Source: an uncultured Clostridia bacterium
GTDB taxonomy: Bacteria; Bacillota; Clostridia; UBA1381
Length of the DNA: 17,003 bases
Reading direction: 5' to 3'
Assembly: GCA_934454215.1 (NCBI GenBank)
Contig: CAKSGG010000070.1
Span: 1 to 17,003, forward strand
The notes beneath the pieces were generated by a model. It ran no database searches. It saw nothing but the letters and a program-made list of their open reading frames with translations, and was not told where the DNA came from. Of this stretch, positions 1-6,313 are shown piece after piece. Position 1 is the stretch's first letter. Each line of letters starts with the position of its first letter. The translations under genes were made by a program, and so were the position numbers.

Positions 1-550
1 TGTCAATATCCGCTTTAAGCTGTGCCTTATAGCTTGTACCTTGTTTTGCCGCCGTATATTCGATATAGCTTTTGCCTGTATTCTCATTCTGCGGAATAAC
101 CGACAGCCCGTATTCCTCACAAAGACGGTCGCTTATTTTGCGTGTATCGTAATACCATTTTTTATTGATATGACTGTGCCGGTAATCAACAAAATTCACA
201 TCATTAAAAATGATATGGTTATGAATGTGTCCCCGGTCAATGTGCGTACTTAAAATGTATTCGTACTTGCCGCCCAGAATTTCATCAGCTAATTTCTTTC
301 CGATTTCGTGAGCCTGTTCCGGCGTTGTTTCGCCCGGCTCAAAGGCTTGTATAAAGTGTCTTGCAAGATGACTCTCTTTGCCGTTGTCCTTTGCCTTTTT
401 CCTCGTCCATTCAAACTCAATATCGGCAGTTTCGGGTGTGCAGCCGTATGAGTCGATAAGCAGCGTTCCGTCTGTCTTTTCGGGATTGCAGATATACTGA
501 ATTGCTTTTTTCAGCGTAGAGTTGATAGGATGGTTCTTTGTAACCGCCAT
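1..550 (-). CDS. MOBP-type relaxase (mobilization nuclease), N-terminal part, cut by window edge
   Basis: This gene begins at the ATG at 550-548 and runs leftward off the window, so only about 183 N-terminal codons are visible. The translation starts MAVTKNHPINSTLKKAI, the typical opening of Firmicutes ICE relaxases. It contains the metal-binding motif HIDRGHIHNH (three-histidine HUH signature) around residues 102-111, encoded near 220-245. By family knowledge these enzymes nick one strand at oriT, stay covalently bound to the 5' end, and pilot it into the recipient through a type IV secretion system. The start lies 40 bp inside the 3' end of mobC, so the two are translationally coupled. The nuclease domain seen here looks intact. 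Whether the C-terminal part is complete cannot be judged from this window. Confidence 0.93.
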   Translation of the reverse strand, partial: MAVTKNHPINSTLKKAIQYICNPEKTDGTLLIDSYGCTPETADIEFEWTRKKAKDNGKESHLARHFIQAFEPGETTPEQAHEIGKKLADEILGGKYEYILSTHIDRGHIHNHIIFNDVNFVDYRHSHINKKWYYDTRKISDRLCEEYGLSVIPQNENTGKSYIEYTAAKQGTSYKAQLKADID

Positions 551-840
551 ATATTCTGTAAATCCTCTTTCAATTCCTCAATATCGGTCATATATATGCT
601 GCTTGTGGAATTAACACGCTTTGCAATTTGATTTATGTTTCTGCCGATCCTCTGCAATTCCTTATTCATAGCCTGAATGTCTTTCGTATCGGTATATATG
701 ATATATCCGTCAATCGCCATTTTCCGCAGATATGCCCCGATTTGATTTGTAGGTACAAGAGACATTTTATGTTCAATCAGCTTTCGTTCCTCTGCCGTTA
801 CCCATATTTTCAGTTGCATATTTCTTTTCCTGTTTTTCAT
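511..840 (-). CDS. mobC: MobC-like relaxosome accessory protein
   Basis: A 109-residue basic protein with the MobC-family core IGRNINQIAKRVN at about residues 65-77, and an N-terminal basic segment resembling ribbon-helix-helix accessory proteins (QLKIWVTAEERKLIEHK). MobC proteins bind DNA near oriT and help melt the nic region so that the relaxase can cut. The start at 840 is preceded by a clear GGAGG at 846-850 on the minus strand. The 3' end overlaps the relaxase start by 40 bp, so this is the first gene of a mobilization operon transcribed leftward. The non-coding DNA directly upstream carries three hairpins and is the expected place for oriT. The family call is strong. The DNA-binding role is from family knowledge. 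Confidence 0.9.
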   Translation of the reverse strand: MKNRKRNMQLKIWVTAEERKLIEHKMSLVPTNQIGAYLRKMAIDGYIIYTDTKDIQAMNKELQRIGRNINQIAKRVNSTSSIYMTDIEELKEDLQNIWRLQRTILSTLR

Positions 841-869
841 AAAAACCTCCGCATTTTCAAATTAAAGGG

Positions 870-946
870 TTTGGGAATATCCCAAAAATATTTTTACGGC
901 AATTTTAGAAAAATGACCGCCGTAAAAATCGTGAGTGGGTACTCAC
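870..946. other. Candidate oriT: three consecutive hairpins upstream of mobC
   Basis: Three inverted repeats lie back to back: TTTGGGA/TCCCAAA (870-876/880-886), an 11-bp perfect pair ATTTTTACGGC/GCCGTAAAAAT (890-900/919-929), and GTGAGT/ACTCAC (931-936/941-946). They sit just upstream of the mobC-relaxase operon, where MOBP elements usually keep oriT, and relaxosomes commonly recognise such repeats next to nic. I cannot assign the nic base. The alternative is that they are operators or terminators of the mobilization operon. Confidence 0.5.
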
Positions 947-1019
947 TCGCTTTGCTTGCTATTCTCTTAAAACGCAAGTTTTTCCCTGTTTACTTATAAA
1001 CAACTCAATTTATTTTTTT

Positions 1020-1050
1020 ACAACTTTTTCGAGAAAAAAGTTGTTTTCTT
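1020..1050 (+). terminator. Hairpin with T-rich tail, possible intrinsic terminator
   Basis: ACAACTTTTT at 1020-1029 pairs with AAAAAGTTGT at 1035-1044, and the right arm is followed by TTTTCTT. It is A/T-rich and therefore weak. There is no obvious plus-strand gene upstream that it would end, so it may instead be part of the transfer-origin region. Confidence 0.35.
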
Positions 1051-1138
1051 CACATTTTATTTGTTTATAACTAAAAGAGATTATCTTAGCGAATAAATCG
1101 AAAGAGGTGATTTGGCATTGACGACGAAAAGACGGTAA
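1033..1138 (+). other. Leader-like block with SD and an 8-codon ORF; possible remnant of an ICE gene
   Basis: The block 1033-1070 matches 16051-16088, upstream of the sigma-like gene, at 28 of 38 positions without gaps (identical GAAAAAAGTTGT at the start and GTTTATAA at the end). Both blocks are followed at nearly the same distance by a Shine-Dalgarno sequence (AAAGAGGTGA at 1101-1110 here, AAAGGAGGTGA at 16122-16132 there). The ORF behind this SD, TTG at 1112 to TAA at 1136-1138, encodes only LALTTKRR (initiator TTG would be Met). It may be a leader peptide, or the stump of an ICE gene cut where the cargo begins. Confidence 0.35.
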
Positions 1139-1184
1139 AGGATAGTGCATATCAATATTTAATATGATGAAATTTGGCAAATCA

Positions 1185-1213
1185 TTGACAGCTTCCGAGT
1201 AGTTTTATATGTT
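1185..1213 (+). promoter_or_regulatory. Predicted promoter of the recombinase gene
   Basis: TTGACA (1185-1190), a 17-bp spacer, then TATGTT (1208-1213). The -35 is perfect and the -10 matches 4 of 6. Predicted transcription start is near 1220, about 43 nt before the ATG at 1263. An SD (AAAGGAG, 1246-1252) precedes that ATG. Confidence 0.6.
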
Positions 1214-1262
1214 TGTGGTAAAATATATATAACAGGAAAATACCAAAAGGAGTTGCCAGACA

Positions 1263-2102
1263 ATGAAAAAAATCACAGATAAAATTATAGAAAAATTCAG
1301 AAAGTATTTAATTGACGAAGAAAAGAGTGCAGCAACGCTAGAAAAATATATACGTGATATAAGGGCGTTTAGGGTATGGCTTGGCAGCAGGCAATTATGC
1401 AAAGCAAAAGTAATGGAATACAAAGAATATTTAATTGATAGTTATGCCCCTGCAAGTGTAAATTCTATACTTTCATCACTCAACAGCTTTTTCGATTATA
1501 ACAACGAATATGGTTTAAAGGTTAAAACTTTGAAAATTCAAAAACAGATTTTCGCAAAGGACGAAAAGGAACTCACGAAGGCGGAATACGGCAGATTGCT
1601 CACAGCGGCAAAAGCAGAAGGCAATCAAAAATTATATTTGCTTATGCAGACTATATGCGCAACCGGAATTCGTGTGAGTGAATTAAAATATATCACATTG
1701 GAAGCCCTCAAAAGCGGGCGGGCAAATGTTAATATGAAAGGTAAATTGCGTGTTATCATTATTCCGAAAGACCTTTGTAAAATGCTGAAAAAATATGCGG
1801 ACGAACAAAGAATAACGAGTGGCAGCATTTTTATTACAAAAACAGGTAGGCCTCTTGACAGAACAAATATATGGAAATTGATGAAATCACTTTGCGAAAG
1901 TGCCGGAGTGGATAAAACAAAAGTATTTCCACACAACCTCCGTCACTTATTTGCAAGAACATTTTATTCTATCGAAAAAGATATTGTACGCCTTGCGGAT
2001 ATTCTCGGTCATTCTTCGGTAAACACAACTCGTATTTACACAATGGAAACCTTGAACATCTGCCGAAATCAAGTACAGAGATTAGGACTTTTACGCTGTT
2101 GA
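1263..2102 (+). CDS. Tyrosine recombinase, likely the invertase of the adjacent promoter switch
   Basis: A complete 279-residue tyrosine site-specific recombinase. An N-terminal SAM-like DNA-binding domain spans about 5-95 and the catalytic domain about 105-275. The catalytic set is visible: Arg137 in TGIRVSEL, a lysine in the beta-hairpin at 159 or 161, His224 and Arg227 in HNLRH, His250 in LGHSS, and nucleophile Tyr259 in TTRIYT. Its size is that of XerC/D-like and small invertases; it lacks the AP2-like arm-binding extension of Tn916-type integrases. Its stop codon lies only 33 bp from a perfect 25-bp inverted repeat flanking a promoter. A recombinase next to its own invertible segment is the usual layout of phase-variation switches. 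The enzymatic family is certain; acting on this particular switch is an inference. A strong promoter in the switch currently points at the 3' end of this gene. Confidence 0.95.
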   Translation: MKKITDKIIEKFRKYLIDEEKSAATLEKYIRDIRAFRVWLGSRQLCKAKVMEYKEYLIDSYAPASVNSILSSLNSFFDYNNEYGLKVKTLKIQKQIFAKDEKELTKAEYGRLLTAAKAEGNQKLYLLMQTICATGIRVSELKYITLEALKSGRANVNMKGKLRVIIIPKDLCKMLKKYADEQRITSGSIFITKTGRPLDRTNIWKLMKSLCESAGVDKTKVFPHNLRHLFARTFYSIEKDIVRLADILGHSSVNTTRIYTMETLNICRNQVQRLGLLRC

Positions 2103-2135
2103 AAAGCCTGCAAGTTCGTCAATTTAACCAAATGT

Positions 2136-2160
2136 AACATAATGCGAATTATGTTGTAAA
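2136..2160 (+). repeat. Left inverted repeat (recombination site) of the invertible promoter
   Basis: A 25-bp sequence repeated perfectly, in inverse orientation, at 2383-2407. Its first 20 bp are themselves a near-palindrome: AACATAAT and ATTATGTT arms around GCGA. This fits a tyrosine-recombinase core, with paired arms for two protomers and an asymmetric centre that gives the site a direction. The last five bases (GTAAA) lie inside the segment. Confidence 0.9.
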
Positions 2161-2190
2161 CACAATAAAGCCAATATAACTAATACATAA

Positions 2191-2219
2191 ATTATATCAT
2201 TTTTTTAGAAAGTTGTCAA
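2191..2219 (-). promoter_or_regulatory. Full-consensus leftward promoter inside the invertible segment
   Basis: On the minus strand TTGACA (2219-2214), a 17-bp spacer, and TATAAT (2196-2191) are all present, with TGA directly before the -10 making an extended -10 (TGnTATAAT). This is the strongest promoter visible in the window. As sequenced it fires antisense into the recombinase gene. After inversion it would drive the polysaccharide operon. Confidence 0.85.
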
Positions 2220-2223
2220 TTAT

Positions 2224-2252
2224 TTGCGACCGATTTCGTCAGTTTATATAAA
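2224..2252 (+). promoter_or_regulatory. Weaker rightward promoter candidate in the invertible segment
   Basis: TTGCGA (2224-2229), a 17-bp spacer, TATAAA (2247-2252); predicted start near 2259. It is divergent from, and immediately next to, the strong leftward promoter. In the present orientation its transcript would meet the terminator at 2329-2366 after roughly 105 nt, giving at most a short hairpin-rich RNA unless there is read-through. Confidence 0.4.
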
Positions 2253-2328
2253 TTCAAAACACAGCAAATCAGACCAATGACTTTCTAAAAAAAGCGTTGG
2301 TCTAAATATCGTGCCCGTAAATTGTTAT

Positions 2329-2366
2329 AAACACTCACTATATTTGAGCGGGTGTTTTATTTTTTA
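2329..2366 (+). terminator. Rightward intrinsic terminator inside the invertible segment
   Basis: AAACAC (2329-2334) pairs with GTGTTT (2352-2357). The stem continues inward with CTC pairing, either T-G wobble plus C-G or the alternative CTCA/TGAG. It is followed by TATTTTTT (2358-2365). The minus strand lacks a T-run, so the signal is one-way. In the current orientation it blocks recombinase-side transcription from entering the operon. After inversion it faces the other way. Confidence 0.7.
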
Positions 2367-2382
2367 TACACATTTTCACTGT

Positions 2383-2407
2383 TTTACAACATAATTCGCA
2401 TTATGTT
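2383..2407 (-). repeat. Right inverted repeat (recombination site) of the invertible promoter
   Basis: An exact reverse complement of 2136-2160. It lies in the 5' untranslated region of the helicase gene, 9 bp before the Shine-Dalgarno sequence. Its palindromic part (2388-2407) can form an 8-bp hairpin in the mRNA whichever way the segment lies. Confidence 0.9.
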
Positions 2408-2435
2408 GCGTTGCAGAGGAAAGGGGTGCTTTTAT

Positions 2436-5400
2436 ATGCGGATAGATTTATATAACCATAACAAAATTGCATATGACAATGCACTTTTTTTGCTGCAAAC
2501 AGAAAAAAAGGCTGCTGTTATACACCCCACCGGTACGGGAAAATCATTTATTGCATTTAAGCTGTGTGAGGACAATCCCGATAAAAAAATATGCTGGCTG
2601 TCACCGTCCGAATATATTTTTGATACACAGCTTGAAAACTTAAAAAGGGTTACAAATGGGTACGCACCTCAAAACATCAGCTTTTTCACATATGCAAAAC
2701 TGATGAATATGAGCAAGGCTGAAATCGATGAAATCAAACCCGATTATATTATTTTGGACGAATTTCATCGCTGTGGAGCACAAATGTGGGGACAGGGTGT
2801 TGAAACATTGCTTTCGGAGTATCCAGATACGCCAATTTTGGGTTTATCCGCAACTGCCATACGCTATCTTGACAATCAAAGAAATATGGCAGATGAACTT
2901 TTTGACGGGAACATTGCTTCCGAAATGTCACTCGGAGAAGCGATAGTGCAGGGAATACTTGCACCACCGAAATATGTGATTTCAACATTTTCCTGTCAAA
3001 AGGACTTGGAAAAATATAAAAAACGTGTAAACCGTGCAAAGAGCAAAGCTGTTCGTGATGAAGGCGAAAAATATCTTGACGCATTAAAAAGGGCGCTTGA
3101 TAAAGCCGATGGTTTGGACGAAATTTTCAATAAACATATGACTGAGCGTACAGGAAAATATATTATCTTTTGTTCGGATTATGAACATATGTGTCAAATG
3201 AAAGAGTTAGCCGGAGAATGGTTTTATAAGGTTGATAAAAGCCCGCACATTTATTCTATGTACTCGGAGGAACCCTCATCTGACAAAGAATTTGCAGCAT
3301 TTAAGGCAGACAGCGATAGTACGCATTTACGGCTTTTATACTGCATAGACGCACTCAACGAGGGCGTTCACATTGATGATATAAGCGGGGTTGTTTTGCT
3401 TCGTCCTACGGTATCGCCGATTATATACAAGCAACAGATAGGCAGAGCCTTGCAGACCGGCATAAAACAATCCTCCGTTATTTTCGATATTGTTATGAAT
3501 ATTGAAAACCTATACAGTATCGGCACTATCGAGGAAGAAATGCGGCTTACTGTAAGCTACTACCGCTCTCACGGTTTGGAAAGCAATATTGTAAATGAGC
3601 ATTTTCGTGTAATTGATGAGGTAAAGGACTGCCTATCTTTATTTGATAAATTAAACGAAACACTGGCTGCGTCTTGGGACTATATGTACAACGAAGCAAA
3701 AAAATACTACGAGCAGAATGGAAATCTTGAAATTCACAAAAGATACAAAACACCTGACGGTTATTCTCTCGGAACTTGGATATTAACACAAAAACGGGTC
3801 TATAACGGTTTGGTTGGTGGAATATTGACACAAGAACGTATTGATAAGTTAAATGCAATAGGAATGGTATGGGAAAGCCACCGTGATATGTTATGGCAAA
3901 GATATTTTGATGCTGCAACAGAATACTCGAAAATTTACGGAAACTTAGATATTCCGGCATTATATATAACCGATGACGGTTTAAAACTCGGAAATTGGAT
4001 AGCCAATTTGAGAACATCAAGAAAAAACGGTTTTGACAGCAAGTATCTTACACATGACAGGATTAAGGCATTGGACGAAATCGGAATGATATGGGCAGTT
4101 GCCGATTATATGTGGCAGCAATATTATGGGGCCTGTCTTACATATTACGGAACAAACGGCAATTTGGATATTCCGTATCGATACGTTACGGGCGACGGCT
4201 TAAAATTAGGCTGCTGGCTCAATAATATCCGCACGGCATATAAGAAAGGCGAAAGCAGACTTTCACATGAACAAATATCACAGCTCAACGAGCTTGGAAT
4301 GGTTTGGGATAAAAAACACGAAAGAGATTGGAATATTTGTTATGAAGCCGCACGGATATATTTTGAAACATACGGCAACTTGAATGTTCCGGCTTCATAC
4401 AAAACATCAGACGGCATTCTTCTTGGAAAATGGATTGAACGGCAAAGAAATAATAAAAAACTTTCCGAAGCCAGAAAATCAAGACTTGATAATATCGGAA
4501 TGGTATGGGATAAAGAAAATTCTTGGGATATTCGGTTTGCACTCGCAAAAGCATATTTTGATGAAAACGGCAATTTGAATATGTCTACAAATTATGTGGT
4601 AAACGGAATATGGCTCGGTAAATGGCTTTCAGAGCAAAGAAAAAAATACAAATCCGGCAAATTATCCGCTGAATATGTGCGACAACTTGAAACTCTTGAT
4701 ATAGAGTGGACTGCGGATATTCAAAAAAAATACGATGAAATATGGTTAGGATATTTCAAAAAGATAAAGACCTATTTTGATAAGTGCGGCAATATATCAA
4801 GCATCGGAAACAGCTTATCGAAAAAAGATAAAAAATTGGATATATGGTTAGCAAAACAGCGTCAGTGTTATAAAGACGGAAAACTGTCAGAGGAAAAAAT
4901 CAAACTGCTTGAATCAGTCGGAATTGTATGGAACACTTATGCCGATGCTTGGGAAACAGGATTTTTACACGCAAAAAAATATTATGAAACAAACGGAAAC
5001 CTTAATATTCCGACTTCCCATATAGACGATAGCGGATATACTCTCGGTATATGGATTACAAATCAAAGATATAATTACAGACACCCGTCCGGAAATAAGA
5101 AAATAACCAAAAATCAGAAAAAGCGTCTTGACGGTATCGGAATGATTTGGAGTCCGATAGCTAAGCAGTGGGAAAAATTATATAAATCAGCGGAAATTTA
5201 TTTTAACGAACACGGTAATCTCAATGCACCTGCCGGATATAAAACCGCCGATGGCTATTCTCTAAAAGAATGGCTGCGCACGCAAAGAAGCAATCGTACA
5301 AAAGGAACGCTTTCAAATGATAGAATAGAGCGTCTTAACAAAATCGGTATGGATTGGTTATCGCCTGCGGCAAGAAATTGGGAAACATATTTTTCTGCGT

Positions 5401-5660
5401 GCGAAAAATATTATATGACTTACGGCAACCTTGAAATAGGTACGACTTATACAGACGAAAACGGACTATGTATAGGTCGGTGGTTAAAAAAACAACGCAA
5501 AAATAAGACAAAGTTAAAAACAGACGGTGAAAACGGCAATCAAATTAAACGGCTTGAAAGTATAGGAATAGCTTGGGAAAATACAGACGCAGCCGATGTG
5601 GTCAATGTGTCTGACAGTAAACTGATACAAAAAGATGAATTAAGGAGTTATGCGGTATGA
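2436..5660 (+). CDS. SF2 (DEAD/DEAH-type) helicase with nine helicase-associated repeats
   Basis: A 1074-residue protein. The start at 2436 is chosen because GAGGAAAGGGG (2416-2426) precedes it; an upstream GTG at 2352 lies inside the terminator and the inverted repeat and is rejected. The helicase core spans about 1-390: Walker A PTGTGKS (31-37), DEFH motif II (108-111), SAT motif III (138-140), and QQIGRAL motif VI (333-339). From about residue 413 to 1060 there are nine roughly 70-residue repeats of the helicase-associated (HA, PF03457-like) type, each with the pattern W...YY...GNL.IP..Y...G..LG.W...QR....L...R...L..IGM.W. It is the first gene behind the invertible promoter and overlaps the next gene by ATGA, so it is co-expressed with polysaccharide genes. 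ATP-dependent nucleic-acid translocation is expected from the family. Its role here is unknown; it occupies the place where other phase-variable capsule operons carry an antiterminator such as UpxY. Confidence 0.9.
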   Translation: MRIDLYNHNKIAYDNALFLLQTEKKAAVIHPTGTGKSFIAFKLCEDNPDKKICWLSPSEYIFDTQLENLKRVTNGYAPQNISFFTYAKLMNMSKAEIDEIKPDYIILDEFHRCGAQMWGQGVETLLSEYPDTPILGLSATAIRYLDNQRNMADELFDGNIASEMSLGEAIVQGILAPPKYVISTFSCQKDLEKYKKRVNRAKSKAVRDEGEKYLDALKRALDKADGLDEIFNKHMTERTGKYIIFCSDYEHMCQMKELAGEWFYKVDKSPHIYSMYSEEPSSDKEFAAFKADSDSTHLRLLYCIDALNEGVHIDDISGVVLLRPTVSPIIYKQQIGRALQTGIKQSSVIFDIVMNIENLYSIGTIEEEMRLTVSYYRSHGLESNIVNEHFRVIDEVKDCLSLFDKLNETLAASWDYMYNEAKKYYEQNGNLEIHKRYKTPDGYSLGTWILTQKRVYNGLVGGILTQERIDKLNAIGMVWESHRDMLWQRYFDAATEYSKIYGNLDIPALYITDDGLKLGNWIANLRTSRKNGFDSKYLTHDRIKALDEIGMIWAVADYMWQQYYGACLTYYGTNGNLDIPYRYVTGDGLKLGCWLNNIRTAYKKGESRLSHEQISQLNELGMVWDKKHERDWNICYEAARIYFETYGNLNVPASYKTSDGILLGKWIERQRNNKKLSEARKSRLDNIGMVWDKENSWDIRFALAKAYFDENGNLNMSTNYVVNGIWLGKWLSEQRKKYKSGKLSAEYVRQLETLDIEWTADIQKKYDEIWLGYFKKIKTYFDKCGNISSIGNSLSKKDKKLDIWLAKQRQCYKDGKLSEEKIKLLESVGIVWNTYADAWETGFLHAKKYYETNGNLNIPTSHIDDSGYTLGIWITNQRYNYRHPSGNKKITKNQKKRLDGIGMIWSPIAKQWEKLYKSAEIYFNEHGNLNAPAGYKTADGYSLKEWLRTQRSNRTKGTLSNDRIERLNKIGMDWLSPAARNWETYFSACEKYYMTYGNLEIGTTYTDENGLCIGRWLKKQRKNKTKLKTDGENGNQIKRLESIGIAWENTDAADVVNVSDSKLIQKDELRSYAV

Positions 5661-6301
5661 ACAAAAATTTGTTAATTCTCGGAGCGGGGCTTTGCGGTAT
5701 GTCAGCAAGAGAAATAGCCCGGCATATTGGGTGTTTTGAGAAAATAAATTTTCTTGATGATAACATCACGGAAATGCCTGACGGGACAAAGATTTTAGGC
5801 ACATTAAATGATTTTGAAAATTTCGCCAATGAATACAGTAATATTTTTGTGGCAATAGCAAATCCAAAAATAAAATTAAATTTACTGAACAAAATTAAAG
5901 AAACAACACCGTATAGAATTGTAACGCTTATTTCGCCAAACGCATATATATCGCCGTCTGCTCAGATTATGCAAGGCAGTATGATTGAAGCAATGGCTGT
6001 TATCAATACCGGCTCGGTTATATCAACAGGCTGCATAATCGGCGCAGGCAGTATAGTTAATCATTCAAGTATGTGCTGTGATGGTGTACATATGGAATGT
6101 CGTGCAACGGTTGCGGATAATACACTTGTTCCTGCCGGAGTGGAAATTAAAAGCGGCGAAATTTTTAAGAGGAACACAATAGAAGTAGGCGATTTGTTTT
6201 TTGATACCGAAAAATCACCCGGTAATGCAAATAATGCAAAAAAGCCACACGGTCCGTTGTCTGTAAACGGCTTGGATTATTGTTTTGAGGACGGAATGTG
6301 A
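5657..6301 (+). CDS. NeuD/PglD-like sugar acyltransferase (left-handed beta-helix)
   Basis: A 214-residue protein with the two-part structure of this family. The N-terminal Rossmann-like nucleotide-sugar-binding half starts LLILGAGLCG (5-14). The hexapeptide-repeat half (about 95-175) has irregular I-x-x-x-x-x repeats such as ISPSAQIMQGSMIEA and CIIGAGSIV. His136 in IVNHSS is the likely catalytic base. Such enzymes move an acetyl or related acyl group from a CoA thioester onto an amino or hydroxyl group of a sugar. It starts within the helicase stop codon (ATGA) behind AAGGAG (5642-5647) and is followed by the phosphoglycosyl transferase, an order seen in PglC-PglD pairs. The PglE aminotransferase that would complete a diNAcBac pathway is absent here, so the substrate is uncertain. 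The 40-residue tail after the helix (about 175-214) is not a feature I recognise. Confidence 0.82.
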   Translation: MNKNLLILGAGLCGMSAREIARHIGCFEKINFLDDNITEMPDGTKILGTLNDFENFANEYSNIFVAIANPKIKLNLLNKIKETTPYRIVTLISPNAYISPSAQIMQGSMIEAMAVINTGSVISTGCIIGAGSIVNHSSMCCDGVHMECRATVADNTLVPAGVEIKSGEIFKRNTIEVGDLFFDTEKSPGNANNAKKPHGPLSVNGLDYCFEDGM

Positions 6302-6313
6302 GGAATTAAGCCG

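Larger units (their letters stand above)
2161..2382. other. Invertible promoter segment (222 bp), predicted OFF orientation
   Basis: The segment is enclosed by perfect 25-bp inverted repeats and sits between a tyrosine recombinase gene and an 11-gene polysaccharide operon. Inside are a full-consensus promoter reading left, a weaker divergent promoter reading right, a perfect 14-bp inverted repeat (2200-2213/2280-2293), a hairpin (2271-2279/2295-2303), and a rightward intrinsic terminator close to the right repeat. In the orientation given, the strong promoter points away from the operon and the terminator shields the operon from upstream transcription. Inversion maps position x to 4543-x. The -10 would then occupy 2347-2352, the start site would be near 2359, and transcription would enter the helicase gene. 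Confidence 0.85.

Noticed and set aside
628..999. Plus-strand ORF of 123 codons opposite mobC
   Set aside because: Shadow of the mobC reading frame and of the hairpin region; no SD and no recognisable domain.
1263..2102. Recombinase as the integrase that moves the whole ICE
   Set aside because: It lacks the arm-binding domain usual for Tn916/Tn1549-type integrases, has no adjacent excisionase, and lies next to its own inverted-repeat pair. It remains possible but is less likely.
2352..2435. N-terminal extension of the helicase from a GTG at 2352 (28 extra residues)
   Set aside because: It would lie over the terminator and right inverted repeat, has no SD, and would change on inversion. ATG at 2436 has a strong SD.
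2408..2435. ops/JUMPstart element for RfaH-type antitermination before the operon
   Set aside because: No GGCGGTAGC-like sequence is present in the leader.
3672..5600. Regularly spaced repeats that could suggest a repeat array such as CRISPR
   Set aside because: The periodicity is about 210 bp, degenerate at DNA level, and in frame; it encodes HA protein repeats.
2749..5892. Several minus-strand ORFs of 77-157 codons opposite the helicase and acyltransferase genes
   Set aside because: They lie opposite well-supported genes, have no start signals, and their composition follows the complementary repeats.
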